Below, in pieces: positions 11,568 through 22,905 of a DNA stretch of 64,000 nucleotides; positions within the stretch are counted from its first letter, which is position 1; every line of letters begins with the position of its first letter. The stretch is from Lantana camara. Its lineage: Eukaryota; Streptophyta; Magnoliopsida; Lamiales; Verbenaceae. The position numbers and the translations under genes are program-made. The stretch lies in assembly GCA_037501455.1 (NCBI GenBank), contig CM074856.1, positions 51,055,001 through 51,119,000 of the forward strand. The letters run 5' to 3'. Below the pieces are notes generated by a model that searched no databases, was not told the DNA's origin, and saw only the letters and a list, made by a program, of their open reading frames with translations.

Positions 11568-14500
11568 TGTAGCACCCCAACCGTAGGGACCACATCCCTC
11601 GCACTAAGATCCAAATCCGGTCATGAAATGGGAAATCCGTACCCTAATCCGAACCTTAGCGAACGGAAGACCAACTCACTCACTAAGCCAGGTGGAGCTA
11701 ACTTAACTAACTCAGAGTGCGCGGAAACAGTCAAGTAAAAACATGAACAAGTAAGAAGATGCATAGCATAGATACGTATAGGTACCATCACATATATACA
11801 TATCATATTTACATATAGGTACCAACATTTACAACTCGTACAATGGCCCACACGGCCTCACCAAACAAAATATTAAATCTTATAAGTATTCAAGACATAA
11901 TTGTACATAGAAGAAAGTGTATGCAGACCTATGCAACCCAACAAGACCTAAACTGACAAGTGCGACTCAAAAGACGCACCTCTCCGCCTAGCTTACGCCA
12001 AAGGTACCTGCAACTAAAAGATAAAATAAAGGGTCAGTCAACTGACTGAGTGAGGGGGCTAACGCACACCCACCCGCGCCCTATATATATAGATAGAGCA
12101 AAGCACTTAACAAAAGGCGGACTTATGAACCGGAAATAGGTTTTGCAAGCCAAAACATTTCAAAACAAACTTACATATATTCTTAGAAATCATTCTCATA
12201 AGCTCTATTCCAATTCATAATTCCTAAATCCAATTAACAAATGCTCGGTGAGTACCAGCTTCCAACCTTACTCCTTAGATCATGATAAACAGAAAATTCA
12301 TAAACAAATCCAACCATCTCACCTTTGATGGAAGAGCCACGCGCGGCCCTAACCATCTATAAATTTAACCAACTCACGTGGGGTAGCTAACCCACAACGT
12401 GTCCTCCCCGGCTTTTACACCGAAGGTATCGAAATATCACGCCTTCCTTAGCTCCCAAGGTCGTACGTGATACTCCGGATGGAGACTATGTACAGGCCGG
12501 ACCCTGACAGCCCAATACCCTCCCGGGGGTTCCTTACCCATAGCTCCTAGGGCCCGGTTACTTTAACAAACACATAACCTTTAATATCATAACTCGCTAA
12601 CAAAACTTTGCAAAATAGATTACATATGCCTTCATAATTAACTTTTCAAACCAAAGTTGTTTCATAAGGTCATAAACATATCATATTCAACACTTATTTA
12701 GCTATATATATACTATATAGTCACATGCGAGGCTAAAAAACGTCACATAAAGGCTTTAGATCGATAACTATACAAAATCCTAAACCTCACCTTGTGCTTG
12801 AAAAGAAAAGAGTGAAAGCGAACAAAGCTAGGTCTCGGGCTCGACACCTGCAACCTCGTCTGAAAAGAAAACACAAAAGCCCAAGACTTAAACTCTATAT
12901 GGACCAAATACGATGCACGACAAATGTATAATATGCATAAGATATGATGGAATGCACACATAGATTGTAATGCACTCATATAGTCAATCAAATACTTGAT
13001 AACCCATGTTCATGCATAAACAAGTCTTACGACACATTATAAGCCATAAAACGTTAAGTTATTATGCATATAGTCATATAAAAGCAATTATGAAGCATGG
13101 AGTGTCACATAAGAGCATAATTAACAATTAAGTAAGCATACAACACATAAAATTCACATACAGGAGTCAAAAGGGTGAAAGAAACGCAAGAAGAAAGGTT
13201 TCGGCGAAGTTTAGCAAAAGTTGACAATTTTCGGAAATATATAGGTTGTGGAAAAACGGGAATATCTTTAGTTCTAGAAGTTGGAATTGAGTTTATTTTA
13301 ATGGATAAAAAAGTAGACAAACAGACCTTTCCGATGATAAATGGCTCGTATTCTAGTTCAAAACGAGGAGGAAATGGCCTAGGCCTGAAGTTGGATGAAC
13401 GCAGATTTTTGGTAAAGTGACACCAAAAAGAATTGATTATACCTCACAAACTAGAAAATATATTGAGGTAATTCCAATTTGAGGTTGTTCTAAACTTCAA
13501 AATCTTTCCAACGGTTCAAAAATCAGGTCAATCGGAGCTCATTTGAGGGGTAAACGGGTATTTGCAAAATAGCCTGGAAACCCAAACGGGCGTTTGGAAT
13601 TTGAACTGGGCGGCCACACGTGCGTTTGGGAAGGCTCGGGTTGAGGCAGTAGGTTTGTAAACAGGCATTTGTTGATTGAACTAAGGGCCCAAACGGGCAT
13701 TTGGGAAGCCGCTGGATAAAAAATAACAAGGGAAAACAGGGGGTTCATGAGAATGGCTCCCAACTTACTCCAACACTAAACCAAGGCATCAAACACACTA
13801 AAAACAATTACATAACATGTATAAGACTCATATATATCAATTAGGTCACATTAAATTCAAGGGAACATGCTTTGATTCAATCAAATATGTCAAGGAAACC
13901 CTTCAAAATGAAGATGATCATCTATGCTTCAACTTCCATGTAAATCTTAAGATATATGCATCAATCAACTCACATACTTCACAATTAATGCATCTTGGTT
14001 CATGGAGTTCATATAATTCATAAAACCCTAATAAAGCTCAAGAATTCATCAAGTATATAAACACCATCTTACCTTGGAAGAAAGAAGAGATGAAGGGGAA
14101 GGAGAGAATGAAGTGTAAAGCTTGAGTTCTTGATGATGATGGATGAAAACTTGATCTCCTAGCTTCCTTGTATAGACCTAGATGTAGAGGGAGAGAAGAG
14201 AAAGTGTTTATGTCTTGTTCTTGAGAGAAAAATGAAGAAGAAAGCACGTGTATAGGTATATGTATATATATCGTGGAAAGGGAGGGGGAGAAAAGGAAAA
14301 ATTGCAACTTGGTCCTTCAAGAATTTAAGTAATTGAATTAGGGTGCCAAGATTTGATAGGTTGGCAATTTGGTCTAAATTCAAAGTTGAAAAGAGTCCAA
14401 GGATTTTATATAATTTCAAATAAGTACATGAACGAAATAAAACATTTAATTAGCGAGTAAGCATATTATAAATGAATTTAAATAACACAGTCAATTAAAT

Positions 14501-14626
14501 CATACAAGTCATATAATAAAAATTGAAATTAAATACACATACAAAGGAAAAAAAGAAAGTTCCTAACCCTCAAACTCTCACGTGTGGCGCACGTACCTGA
14601 GTAACTTCAAAATACGGGGTATCACA
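11568..14626 (-). mobile_element. Solo LTR, 3.1 kb, relative of the 441-3860 LTR
   Basis: On the plus strand it runs from TGTAGCACCCCAACC to GGGGTATCACA, with GACTG on both sides (11563-11567 and 14627-14631), a 5-bp target duplication. Read on the minus strand it starts TGTGATACCCCG and continues with CAGGTACGTGCGCCACACGTGAG, parallel to the start of the LTR at 441. No internal retroelement genes remain. The open frames inside (for example 13105-13320 minus) are not retroviral domains; their value is only that they show similarity to the other copy. Confidence 0.85.
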
Positions 14627-15350
14627 GACTGAAAGGTTCTTCTATTCATTTCGTTATTCGGCTAGGGGTTACACACCCATTGCTTGCAAGATTACGGTAG
14701 TGTGATCTGTGAAGTGATTAATTAATTAGGAACTTAATTAATTGTTGTCACTGCTAATCGAATAATGAACCTAAAGGGTCACACACAAATGCCAGAACAC
14801 GAGGGTTATGGTAGGAAGTTAATGAGTAACGAATGATCAAATTGTTGATCAAAATGGAGATTGGAACCCGTGAGCATTGCCATGTGTCAAGGACACGTGA
14901 CTGCTACTTGTCATGCGTAGCCTGCACGCCTGCCACGTGGCACGTACGTGGCTCCAAACGTATAATTATATTACACGTGAATTCTTTGTTGGAAAACAGG
15001 AATCAGAAAGCAGCGAAAATTTAAAAATTTTCCAACAAAAGGATCGAAAGTCGCAATCGTGAATCCGAATTCGTAGAGATGAAACTTACTTTTCAATAAT
15101 CTTTCTTGCAGCATTTTAATCCACCCAAGAACGCTCTTCTCGCGGCTTGATCCCCTCTCCTTGGTAAAGCTCAAATCTTTAAAACTTCTAACTTGAAGCT
15201 CTCTAGAGATAGTCCACCAACTTGACTACAATCTAACTAGTAAGGATGCTAGTTCTCTAGTTAGTGTTTAGGCTTAACCTAGGGTTTAATTGATCTTGGA
15301 GAAAGGATGGTGTTCAACACATGAATCAAAAGAATTCAATCACTCTCTAA

Positions 15351-15376
15351 GGGGAGCTCGAGCTCCCCTATATATA
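15351..15376 (-). promoter_or_regulatory. LTR core promoter: TATA box beside an 18-bp palindrome
   Basis: GGGGAGCTCGAGCTCCCC (15351-15368) is a perfect palindrome directly abutting TATATATA (15369-15376). Read on the minus strand the palindrome lies at about the place of the transcription start, just downstream of TATA. In copy 2 (18518-18535) the palindrome has one central change (GAGCATGAGCTC). Confidence 0.55.
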
Positions 15377-15700
15377 GCCAGAGGGGACGCCGAACCTAGT
15401 CCTATTGGACTAAGGATTTGGTCCCTCTCTCTTATTACTTGATCATCAAGTAATTCCCAACTTTGACTTTGAATTCTAATTCAAATCAACTTTTAAGAGA
15501 GCTAAAATATCCAAACCCTTTTGGATAATATTATACTTTATTTATTAATAAATAAATAACTTATTTATCTAATTAATTAATTCGTAATTAATTAAATAGA
15601 TTATTTTTCTCCAAAATAAGACTTTCTTTTTAATTCAAAAATTAAACCAAAGTCTATTAAATAATTAATACATTAATTATTTAATATATATATATACATA

Positions 15701-15770
15701 CACGTGTGAGACATGTGTCCCAAGGACACGTGCCACTCACTTGACCCACACGTGTGATTCACACGTGTGC
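15701..15770. promoter_or_regulatory. Cluster of ACGTG (G-box/ABRE-type) words in the LTR U3
   Basis: At least four CACGTG or ACACGTGT words occur within 70 bp, about 330-400 bp upstream of the minus-strand TATA box. ACGTG cores bind plant bZIP and bHLH factors. Function here is inferred only. Confidence 0.5.
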
Positions 15771-17634
15771 AACCCTCTTGGTATGATCAACTCGTTTAAT
15801 CATTTTAAAGCCTTAACTCATGTAACCAAGTTGTTGTATGTGACCCTCTAGGTTCTCAATTCAATTAGCAGTGACCCTAATTAATTAATTCACTAATTAA
15901 TTAATCAGTCCACAGATTAAACAACCATAGTCTAGCAACAGGTGTTTAACCCCTAGCTGAATTGGAATGTCTCGATTCGACAGAACCTTTAAGTCATTGA
16001 TTCATGTGAGATACAATTCTCTTACTTACTATCTCTTAACCAAGATCTAGGGTAAGGGAATAATCAGAACCCTAATAATCTGGTCTTAAAGCTAAGTGCA
16101 TTTTATATCCATTTGATCTCAATCCAAGAAACCTTTTTCTTGATGTCTTGATCTACTGCCTTGGCCAAGGACTCCATATAGCATATGAATGACTCACACA
16201 ATAAGAGATCACCTTGCAAATGCAAGTGTAGGTCCTTTCTTGATTCTCATTCACTTTCATGAGTCACTTGTGCAGCCCCAGCATAAGCCTTGAATCAGTT
16301 GTCTAAGGCGACACCCTTTAAAGCTTATACCTAAGACTACAGAGTTAACTCATAAAGTGACATGGAACCTCAAGTCTAAGGATCAATTAATCACATCAAT
16401 GACTCGTGAGATATTTCCTAATCTGGAAGTTTCCATTTCCTGAAATAGAAACTTCCTTTCCCATTTAGGAGTCATCTCACACGGGGCACCTCAGTGAACT
16501 TACTTATTGAAGTAAGCACCCTCATGTATCACGCACGTATCAACTATACACTTTGCACCTCCATGAAATAAGGTGGTCCTTCTTAAGGGCGTGATCCCAC
16601 AAGCAAGCCTTAGAGGAGTCAGGTTGACACTCCCACTGTCTGCAGGACTCATCGGCTTGGAGTATTTTACTAATCATGACTTATGTGATATAGGGCTCGT
16701 TTCATAAACCATTTCACCTAAATGTTAGAGTCCTAAAGTCATCAGGATTAAGGGAGTTCTCATACATGCACAGCTAAAGTAAACGCATACCAAACAAGAG
16801 CATATAAAGAAGTGTTGCCTTAGTTCGTTATTTTATTCAAAGATTGTCTGCGATTACAATAAGGAAAAGTACAAAGCGGATATACAATCGGCTTTCTAGG
16901 GCACTATTCCTAACATTCTTTTCTAGAATTAATTAGTTAAATTATAATTAATTAATTTTAGTCTTTTAATTAATTTTGAATTACTTGTAAGACTATTCTC
17001 AAATAAACTTAACCCAATAAATAATTAATTAGGAATTAAATTATTTATTGAATCTTGACTTTTAACTTTAGAAAAGTTGAAAAATCAAACTTCCTATTGT
17101 AGGAGAGAGAACGTTATTCTTGCAAGACTTGGAGAACAATTTGGGAACTTATTCTTCCAATTAAATTAATAATTAAATGAGTTAATTAGTGAGCAAGAAA
17201 ACAAATCCACTAGGTTTAGGAAACCCTAATGGTTCGAACCCGCCAGTATAAATACTAGTGGTGGTGTTTCTCTTATTCTTTGGACCAACACTCAAGAAGT
17301 GTTAAGTTTTTTAGAAAATCCAAAAGAAACGTTTTCAAAGTAAATCCTAGCCTGACACAAGCCATAGAACTAGCATTCTCACTCGCTTGATCGTGTTCTA
17401 GTACTGGTGTGGATATGCTTTGGAGGGCTTCTAATTTGGAGTCTAATTCGAAGGTCGTTCGAGGGATTTCGCTTGAAGGGTGTTCGTTAGGTGGTAACGA
17501 CATCACTAGAAAGCTTCTACCTTTGTAAGTTTCTAAAACACCCTACGATACGATACGAAAATTGTAAGACAACGATTAAACTTTTGGAAAATTTTAAACT
17601 TTCGCTGCTCAACTCTTTCGTGTTTTCCAACAAA

Positions 17635-17933
17635 GTATTCATTAACAATTATTAAATTGTGCGTGATATTTTTTCTCTTGAAAATGTAAACATAATACTT
17701 TGATCCCTTAAAAAATGATAAAAAGTATCAGTTAATTGTAATATGTTAAATTAAAATAAACAATATTCCATTTCTTTTGTAGAGTTCATGAATAATAAAA
17801 AAATTACAAATGTGCCTGAAACTTATGTGCAGTTATATCTACTCGATGGACGACTTGTCTTTCAACTGCAAAAATATATGAAACAGTAAGATCCATTAAC
17901 AATTAAATAGTAAGAACGGCAATTATATAAATA
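17635..17933. other. AT-rich spacer, nothing recognised
   Basis: This short AT-rich tract lies between the truncated LTR and the hairpin element. It contains the left target duplication TATATAAATA (17924-17933) of the next element. Confidence 0.6.
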
Positions 17934-20116
17934 GGGCAAATTACATCTACACCCCCTGAGGTTTGGCCTAATTACAAATCAGTCCCTCTTATTTCGTTTA
18001 TTACATATCAACCCCTTAAAACACTATTTCAACTACAAATCAGTCTCTCTTTAGGGGTTAAAATGCAAGTGAAACAGTATTTTTAGGGGTTAATATGTAA
18101 TAAACGAAATAAGAGGGACTGATTTGTAATTAGGCCAAACCTCAGGGGTGTTGGAAAACAGGAATCAGAAAGCAGCGGAATTTAAAAAATTTTCCCCAAC
18201 AAAAGGACCTTGAACTCGCAATCGTGTAACCAAATTCGTAGGGATAGAAAACTTACTTTTCTTTTGTTCTTTCTTGAAGCGTTTCAAGCCACCCAAGAAC
18301 GCTCTTCTCGCGGCTTGATCCCCTCTCCTTGGTAAAGCTCGAATCTTCAAACTTCTAACTTGAAGCCTCTAGAGAAAGTCCACCAACTTGATCACAATCT
18401 AACTAGTAAGGATGCTAGTTCTCTAGTTAGTGTTTAGGCTTAACCTAGGGTTTAATTTAATCTTGGAGAAAGGAAGGTGTTCAACACATGAACCAAGAAT
18501 TGTCAATTAGCTCTAAAGGGGAGCATGAGCTCCCCTATATATAGGAAAGGGGAGGGACGGCCGAACCTAGTCCTTATTGGACTAGGATTTGGTTCCTCTC
18601 TCTCCTATTACTTGATTATCAAGTATTTTCCAACTTTGACCTTGAATTCTATTTCTAGTCAACCTTTAAGAGAGCTTAAAATTATCCAAACTATTTTTGG
18701 ATAATTTTATACTTTATTTATTATAAAATAAATAACTTATTTTTATCTAATTAATTAATTCGTAATTAATTAACTAGATTATTTTCTCCAAAATTAGACT
18801 TTCTTTTTAATTCAAAATTAAACCAAAGTCTATTAAATAATTAACTAATTAATTATTTAACATATATATATTATCACACGTGTGTGACACGTGTCACAGT
18901 GACACGTGTCACTCACGCGAGCCACACGTGTGAATTCACACGTGTGGAACCCTCTTGGTCCGATTAACTCGTTTAATCATTTTCAAGCCTCAACTCATGT
19001 AACCAAGTTGTTGTGTGTGACCCTCTAGGTTCTCAATTCAATTAGCAGTGACCCTAATTAATTAATTCATTAATTAATTAATCAGTCCACAGATTAAACG
19101 ACCATAGTCTAGCAACAGGTGTTTAACCCCTAGCTGAATTGGAATGTTCAGATTCGACAGAACCTTTAAGTCATTGAATCATGTGAGATACAATCCTCCT
19201 ACTTACTATCTCTCAACCAAGATCTAGGGCAAGGGAATAATCAGAACCCTAATAATCTGGTCTTAAAGCTAAGTGCATTTCATATCCATTTGATCTCAAT
19301 CCAAGAAACCCTTATCTTGATATCTTGATCTACTGCCTTGGCCAAGGACTCCATATGACATATGAATGACTTACACAATAAGAGATCACCTTGCATATGC
19401 AAGTGTAGGTCCTTTCTTGATTCTCATTCACTTTCATGAATCACTTGTGCAGCCCCAGCATAAGCCTTGAATCAGTTGTCTAAGGCGACACCCTTTAAAG
19501 CTTATACCAAAGACTACAGAGTTAACTCATAAAGTAACATGGAACCTCAAGTCTAAGGATCAATTAATCACATCAATGACTCGTGAGATATTTCCTAATC
19601 TGGAAGTTTCCATTTCCTGAAATAGAAACTTCCTTTCCCATTTAGGAATGTTCTCACACGGGGCACCTCAGTGAACTTACTTATTAAAGTAAGCACCCTC
19701 ATGTATCACGCACGTATCAACTATACACTTTGCACCTCCATGAAACAAGGTGGTCCTTCTTAAGGGCGTGATCCCACAAGCAAGCCTTAGAGGAGTCAGG
19801 TTGACACTCCCACTGTCTGTAGGACTCATCGGCTTGGAGTATTTTACTAATCATGACTTATGTGATATAGGGCTGGTTTCATGAACCATTTCACCTAAAT
19901 GGTAGAGTCCTAAAGTCATCAGGATTAGGGGAGTTCTCATACATGCACAGCTAAAGTAAACGCATACCAAACAAGAGCATATAAAGAAGTGTTGCCTCAA
20001 TTCGTTATTTCATTCAAAGATTGTCTGTGATTACAATAAGGAAAAGCACAAAGCGGATATACAATCGGCTTTCTAGGGCACTATTCCTAACAAGGGGGTG
20101 TAGATGTAATTTGCCC
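17934..20116. mobile_element. Hairpin element (family B) split by a solo LTR; 10-bp TSD
   Basis: 17934-18148 plus 20098-20116 form one hairpin of about 235 bp: GGGCAAATTACATC at the left pairs with the complement ending AATTTGCCC at the right. A solo LTR was inserted near the right end. TATATAAATA flanks the hairpin at 17924-17933 and 20117-20126. The termini and inner words (CCTGAGGTTTG, CTAATTACAAATCA, TCCCTCTT) are shared with the hairpin at 33471-33846, so the two are one family. There is no coding capacity. Confidence 0.8.
18149..20092 (-). mobile_element. Solo LTR, 1.94 kb (family A, copy 2)
   Basis: The termini are TGTTGGAAAACAGG and CTATTCCTAACA, flanked by AGGGG (18144-18148 and 20093-20097). 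It has the same length and organisation as the 14987-16915 copy, including TATATATAG beside a near-palindrome (18518-18540) and an ACGTG cluster (about 18876-18945, at least five words). Because each copy has its own target duplication, they are two independent solo LTRs and not the two ends of one element. Confidence 0.9.
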
Positions 20117-20339
20117 TATATAAATAATTGAATAGATGTGTAGTTTGTATTATACCTCAATAGAGTATTTCTTAACTTATCAAAAATCTCCTTGTACATC
20201 GTATTTCTTATGAAAACTTCATCATGACCATCGATGAGACACTTTTTCACTAGAACTTTAATCGTTCGTTTAGAAATATCCCATAAAAGAGTTACATATA
20301 ACATTGATATATTAGCTAAAACAAGATGGCGCATTTTAA

Positions 20340-20593
20340 AACCGGACGACCCGATTTAGGAGGATATTTTCAGAAGAAAATACCTCCGCGAGGAAAGAAT
20401 ACTTGATCATGTCCCGAAAACAAACAGTCTCTCGTACTTGGAAGGGAGTTGTCAAAAGTATTAAAAGGGTCAGCGGGAACATCAGATGAAGAATAGGAAA
20501 CGACCAAAATATTGCTCCATGGGATGACAATTGGCTAGATGGGGGGAAAACTGATGAACCAAGTTGGCGATGATATACACTTTGAGGGCAAAC
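20340..20593 (+). pseudogene. LINE (non-LTR) reverse-transcriptase remnant, left part
   Basis: The plus-strand translation around 20430-20575 reads like the segment just before the zinc-binding domain of plant LINE ORF2: WKGVVKSIKR, then RIGNDQNIAPWDDNWLDGG, with one in-frame stop. The sequence continues after the Copia element at 23077, where WELQGLKTCLPQDVI fits the next conserved block. It is a relic used as the insertion site of the Copia element. Confidence 0.6.
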
Positions 20594-20770
20594 TGTTAGC
20601 CAGAGATACTAGGGATCTAATCAAATCCCGTAATCTTTGTGTAAATATCCGTTTTCCTTATTTAGCGTAATTCTCTATATTATATACATGTATTGTATCT
20701 TGTATTGATAGATAGAAAGTGAGTAATAAAGAAAAACCCTTCCCAACCATGGTGTTCATAACTTGCAACA
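20594..20770 (+). repeat. Copia 5-prime LTR, 177 bp
   Basis: It runs from TGTTAGCCAGAG to CTTGCAACA. By eye I find no difference from the 3-prime LTR at 22900-23076. The target duplication is CAAAC (20589-20593 and 23077-23081). It is unusually short for a Copia LTR. Confidence 0.95.
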
Positions 20771-20784
20771 TGGTATTAGAGCGG
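20771..20784 (+). other. Copia primer-binding site (initiator Met tRNA type)
   Basis: TGGTATTAGAGCGG directly follows the 5-prime LTR. It differs at one base from the usual TGGTATCAGAGC that pairs with the 3-prime end of initiator methionine tRNA. Confidence 0.85.
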
Positions 20785-20847
20785 AATTCGATCACGCAGT
20801 GATCCGTGTTCTTGCTCATCATATACCCAGTACCTGTTTTCTCGGCC

Positions 20848-22905
20848 ATGGCCGAAACCAGCAGCGCTCAGTCCAGCACCGCCATGGGACCGCAACAGCC
20901 CGCGGATTCCCTGGCCACACAGCTCGTTAGCCTGATCAGTGACCTGCAGCCCCAAACCCAAAATACTCAGCATACTCAAAACCAAGAAGGGCAGAACAGA
21001 GGAGATGACCCATCATCGGTCGGAGCCTCCGACTTAGGGTCTGGATTCTTAGCTCAAGGACCTTCAAAATCAGGGACAACTCCGGTGACTCGGGGTTATG
21101 CCACCAAGCCCCGATCAGGCGTGCCGTGGAGAACCACCACACCATCACGCCGAGACGGCAGCGTGAATAGACCGCCGGATAAGTGCAGCAAGTGTGGAAG
21201 GCCTGGACATGTCAAGGAGACATGCTTCGAAGTAATTGGGTTCCCACAGGGATGGCAAGGTCAGCGGTGGAATACCGCCCGTCCGCCGCGGGAGATGGCG
21301 GCGGTTGCAGACGGCGGAGGTGAGGCGAAAAGTGCAGCAGATGGAGAAGAGAGAGAGAAGGGATTCGTGGGGTTGGCGGCTGAAAATGGTAAAGGGGGGA
21401 AGTCTCAAACCCTAAGTAATAAGTGGGGAGAGGGAGATTGTCAGTTATGCCCCTCAGACTCACCAATTTTGAATTATTACAAATCAGCCCCAACTCATTC
21501 TAATTATAATACCTATGATACCCCTAATCAAGAAAAGTGCAGATTTCACCCCAATTCGGATGACAGGGACTCCGGTGTGGCACTAAACATGGCAGGACGT
21601 AGCATCACTCAGTGGATATTTGACTGTGGGGCCACCAATACTATGACTAATGATCGGTCTGACCTCACTGATCTTGTCCCACCGAAAATTACCTCAATTC
21701 AGAATGCGAACGGGGGTCTTGCCCCGGTTCTTGGAGCTGGAACCTTGTCACTATCTCCCACGATCAATTTAAAGAATTGTCTTTATATTCCTAGCTTATC
21801 TTGTAAATTGTTGTCCATTAGCCATATTACGAAAGAGTTGAATTGTACCATGCTTATGTTTCCCGGTTTTTATCTGTTACAGGATATTCGTTCGGGGAAA
21901 GTGATTGGGTGTGGTACTGAACGTGGAGGTCTATACTATGTTGACGATATGATCATCACAGGGGATGATACAGAGGAGATTTCCCAGCTAAGGAAAAATT
22001 TGTTCAGGGAGTTCGAGATGAAAGATCTGGGGCAGCTAAAGTACTTCCTTGGGATAGAAGTACTGAGATCGAAGAAGGGTATATACATCTCTCAGAGGAA
22101 GTTCGTTCTTGATCTACTAGCAGAAACGGGGTTATTAGAATGTCGTCCAGTGGATAGTCCCATGGTAGTAAATCATGGATTAAGGAGTATTGAGGGGTCA
22201 AAAGATGCTGACAAGCCACAGTATCAGCACCTGGTAGGGAAGTTGATTTACCTGTCGCACACTCGGCCTGATACCGCCTATGTTGTTGGGGTATTGAGTC
22301 AATTTATGCATCAACCAAAGAAGGAGCATTGGGATGCGGCGGTTAGAGTGTGTCGGTACCTAAAAGGATGTCCCGGTAGAGGAGTTCTGTTCCAGAAACA
22401 CGGTCACTTAAGGATTGAGGCATATACAGACGCAGACTGGGCAGGAAGTCTAGGAGATCGGAGATCCACGTCTGGGTATTTTACTCTTGTTGGAGGAAAT
22501 ATAGTGACTTGGAGAAGTAAAAAACAGAAGGTGGTGGCGCTTTCTAGCGCAGAGGCAGAGTTTCGAGGGATTGCTCGAGGAGTAGCAGAAATACTTTGGC
22601 TAAGGAAGCTACTTGGGGAAATCGGTCTCTTGAGCGAAGAAGCGTGTAGCTTGATGTGTGACAATCGAGCAGCAATCAGCATATCTGAGAACCCCGTACA
22701 ACATGACCGTACGAAGCACATTGAAGTTGATAGGCATTTTATCAAAGAGAAAATCGAGGAAGGTATCATTAAGTTGCCACATGTGAGGTCTGAAGATCAG
22801 CTCGCGGACATTCTCACCAAAGCCGTGAATGGTAGGATATTTGGGGAAGTCTTAGACAAGTTGCACATTGGAGATCCCACTATACAACTTGAGGGGGAGT
22901 GTTAG
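20848..22905 (+). CDS. Fused Copia Gag-protease-RT/RNase H polyprotein (deleted form)
   Basis: This is an uninterrupted frame of 685 codons from the ATG of MAETSSAQ; an in-frame GTG at 20806 is a less likely start. Visible parts in order: a Q-rich N-terminus without the usual Gag core; a CCHC zinc knuckle (CSKCGRPGHVKETC, about residues 113-126); an aspartic-protease motif (WIFDCGATNTMT, about 255-266); a pre-integrase-like end (GTERGGLYY); then directly the RT motif YVDDMIITGDD (about 364-374), the C-terminal RT, and a Copia RNase H with DADWAGS and the SSAEAEF region. The junction near 21930-21945 joins GLYY to VDD in frame, removing integrase and the upstream RT motifs. The stop codon TAG (22903-22905) lies inside the first bases of the 3-prime LTR. 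The protein cannot perform full reverse transcription. The intact frame may simply reflect youth or an in-frame deletion. Confidence 0.85.
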   Translation: MAETSSAQSSTAMGPQQPADSLATQLVSLISDLQPQTQNTQHTQNQEGQNRGDDPSSVGASDLGSGFLAQGPSKSGTTPVTRGYATKPRSGVPWRTTTPSRRDGSVNRPPDKCSKCGRPGHVKETCFEVIGFPQGWQGQRWNTARPPREMAAVADGGGEAKSAADGEEREKGFVGLAAENGKGGKSQTLSNKWGEGDCQLCPSDSPILNYYKSAPTHSNYNTYDTPNQEKCRFHPNSDDRDSGVALNMAGRSITQWIFDCGATNTMTNDRSDLTDLVPPKITSIQNANGGLAPVLGAGTLSLSPTINLKNCLYIPSLSCKLLSISHITKELNCTMLMFPGFYLLQDIRSGKVIGCGTERGGLYYVDDMIITGDDTEEISQLRKNLFREFEMKDLGQLKYFLGIEVLRSKKGIYISQRKFVLDLLAETGLLECRPVDSPMVVNHGLRSIEGSKDADKPQYQHLVGKLIYLSHTRPDTAYVVGVLSQFMHQPKKEHWDAAVRVCRYLKGCPGRGVLFQKHGHLRIEAYTDADWAGSLGDRRSTSGYFTLVGGNIVTWRSKKQKVVALSSAEAEFRGIARGVAEILWLRKLLGEIGLLSEEACSLMCDNRAAISISENPVQHDRTKHIEVDRHFIKEKIEEGIIKLPHVRSEDQLADILTKAVNGRIFGEVLDKLHIGDPTIQLEGEC
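22888..22899 (+). other. Copia polypurine tract
   Basis: The G-rich purine run GAGGGGGAG immediately precedes the 3-prime LTR, the position from which plus-strand DNA synthesis starts in LTR elements. Confidence 0.8.

Larger units (their letters stand above)
14987..16915 (-). mobile_element. Solo LTR, 1.93 kb (family A, copy 1)
   Basis: It begins TGTTGGAAAACAGG and ends CTATTCCTAACA, and is flanked by TTCTT (14982-14986 and 16916-16920). It is highly similar throughout to the LTR at 18149-20092. A TATATATAG box next to an 18-bp palindrome at 15351-15368, with a leader-like sequence on its left, indicates minus-strand transcription. That gives a U3 of about 1.5 kb and an R-U5 of about 0.4 kb. 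The U3 contains a cluster of ACGTG words (15701-15770). No internal domain is attached. It sits inside the truncated LTR 11148-17634. Confidence 0.9.
11148..17634 (+). repeat. Truncated LTR, split by two later solo LTRs
   Basis: Three pieces, 11148-11567, 14627-14986 and 16916-17634, join into one LTR-like sequence once two nested solo LTRs and their duplicated 5-mers (GACTG, TTCTT) are removed. Its right end, GTGTTTTCCAACA at 17622-17634, and internal words such as the AACCTCAAGTCTAAGGAT block (complement at 11150-11168) match the family of the solo LTRs at 14987 and 18149, but in opposite orientation. The left end is missing. A TATA box (GTATAAATA, 17246-17254) lies about 380 bp before the right end, which sets transcription on the plus strand. 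Confidence 0.7.

Noticed and set aside
14987..20092. The two 1.93-1.94-kb LTRs as the paired LTRs of one retrotransposon
   Set aside because: Each has its own 5-bp target duplication (TTCTT and AGGGG), and the DNA between them is a truncated LTR plus a hairpin element with no retroelement genes.
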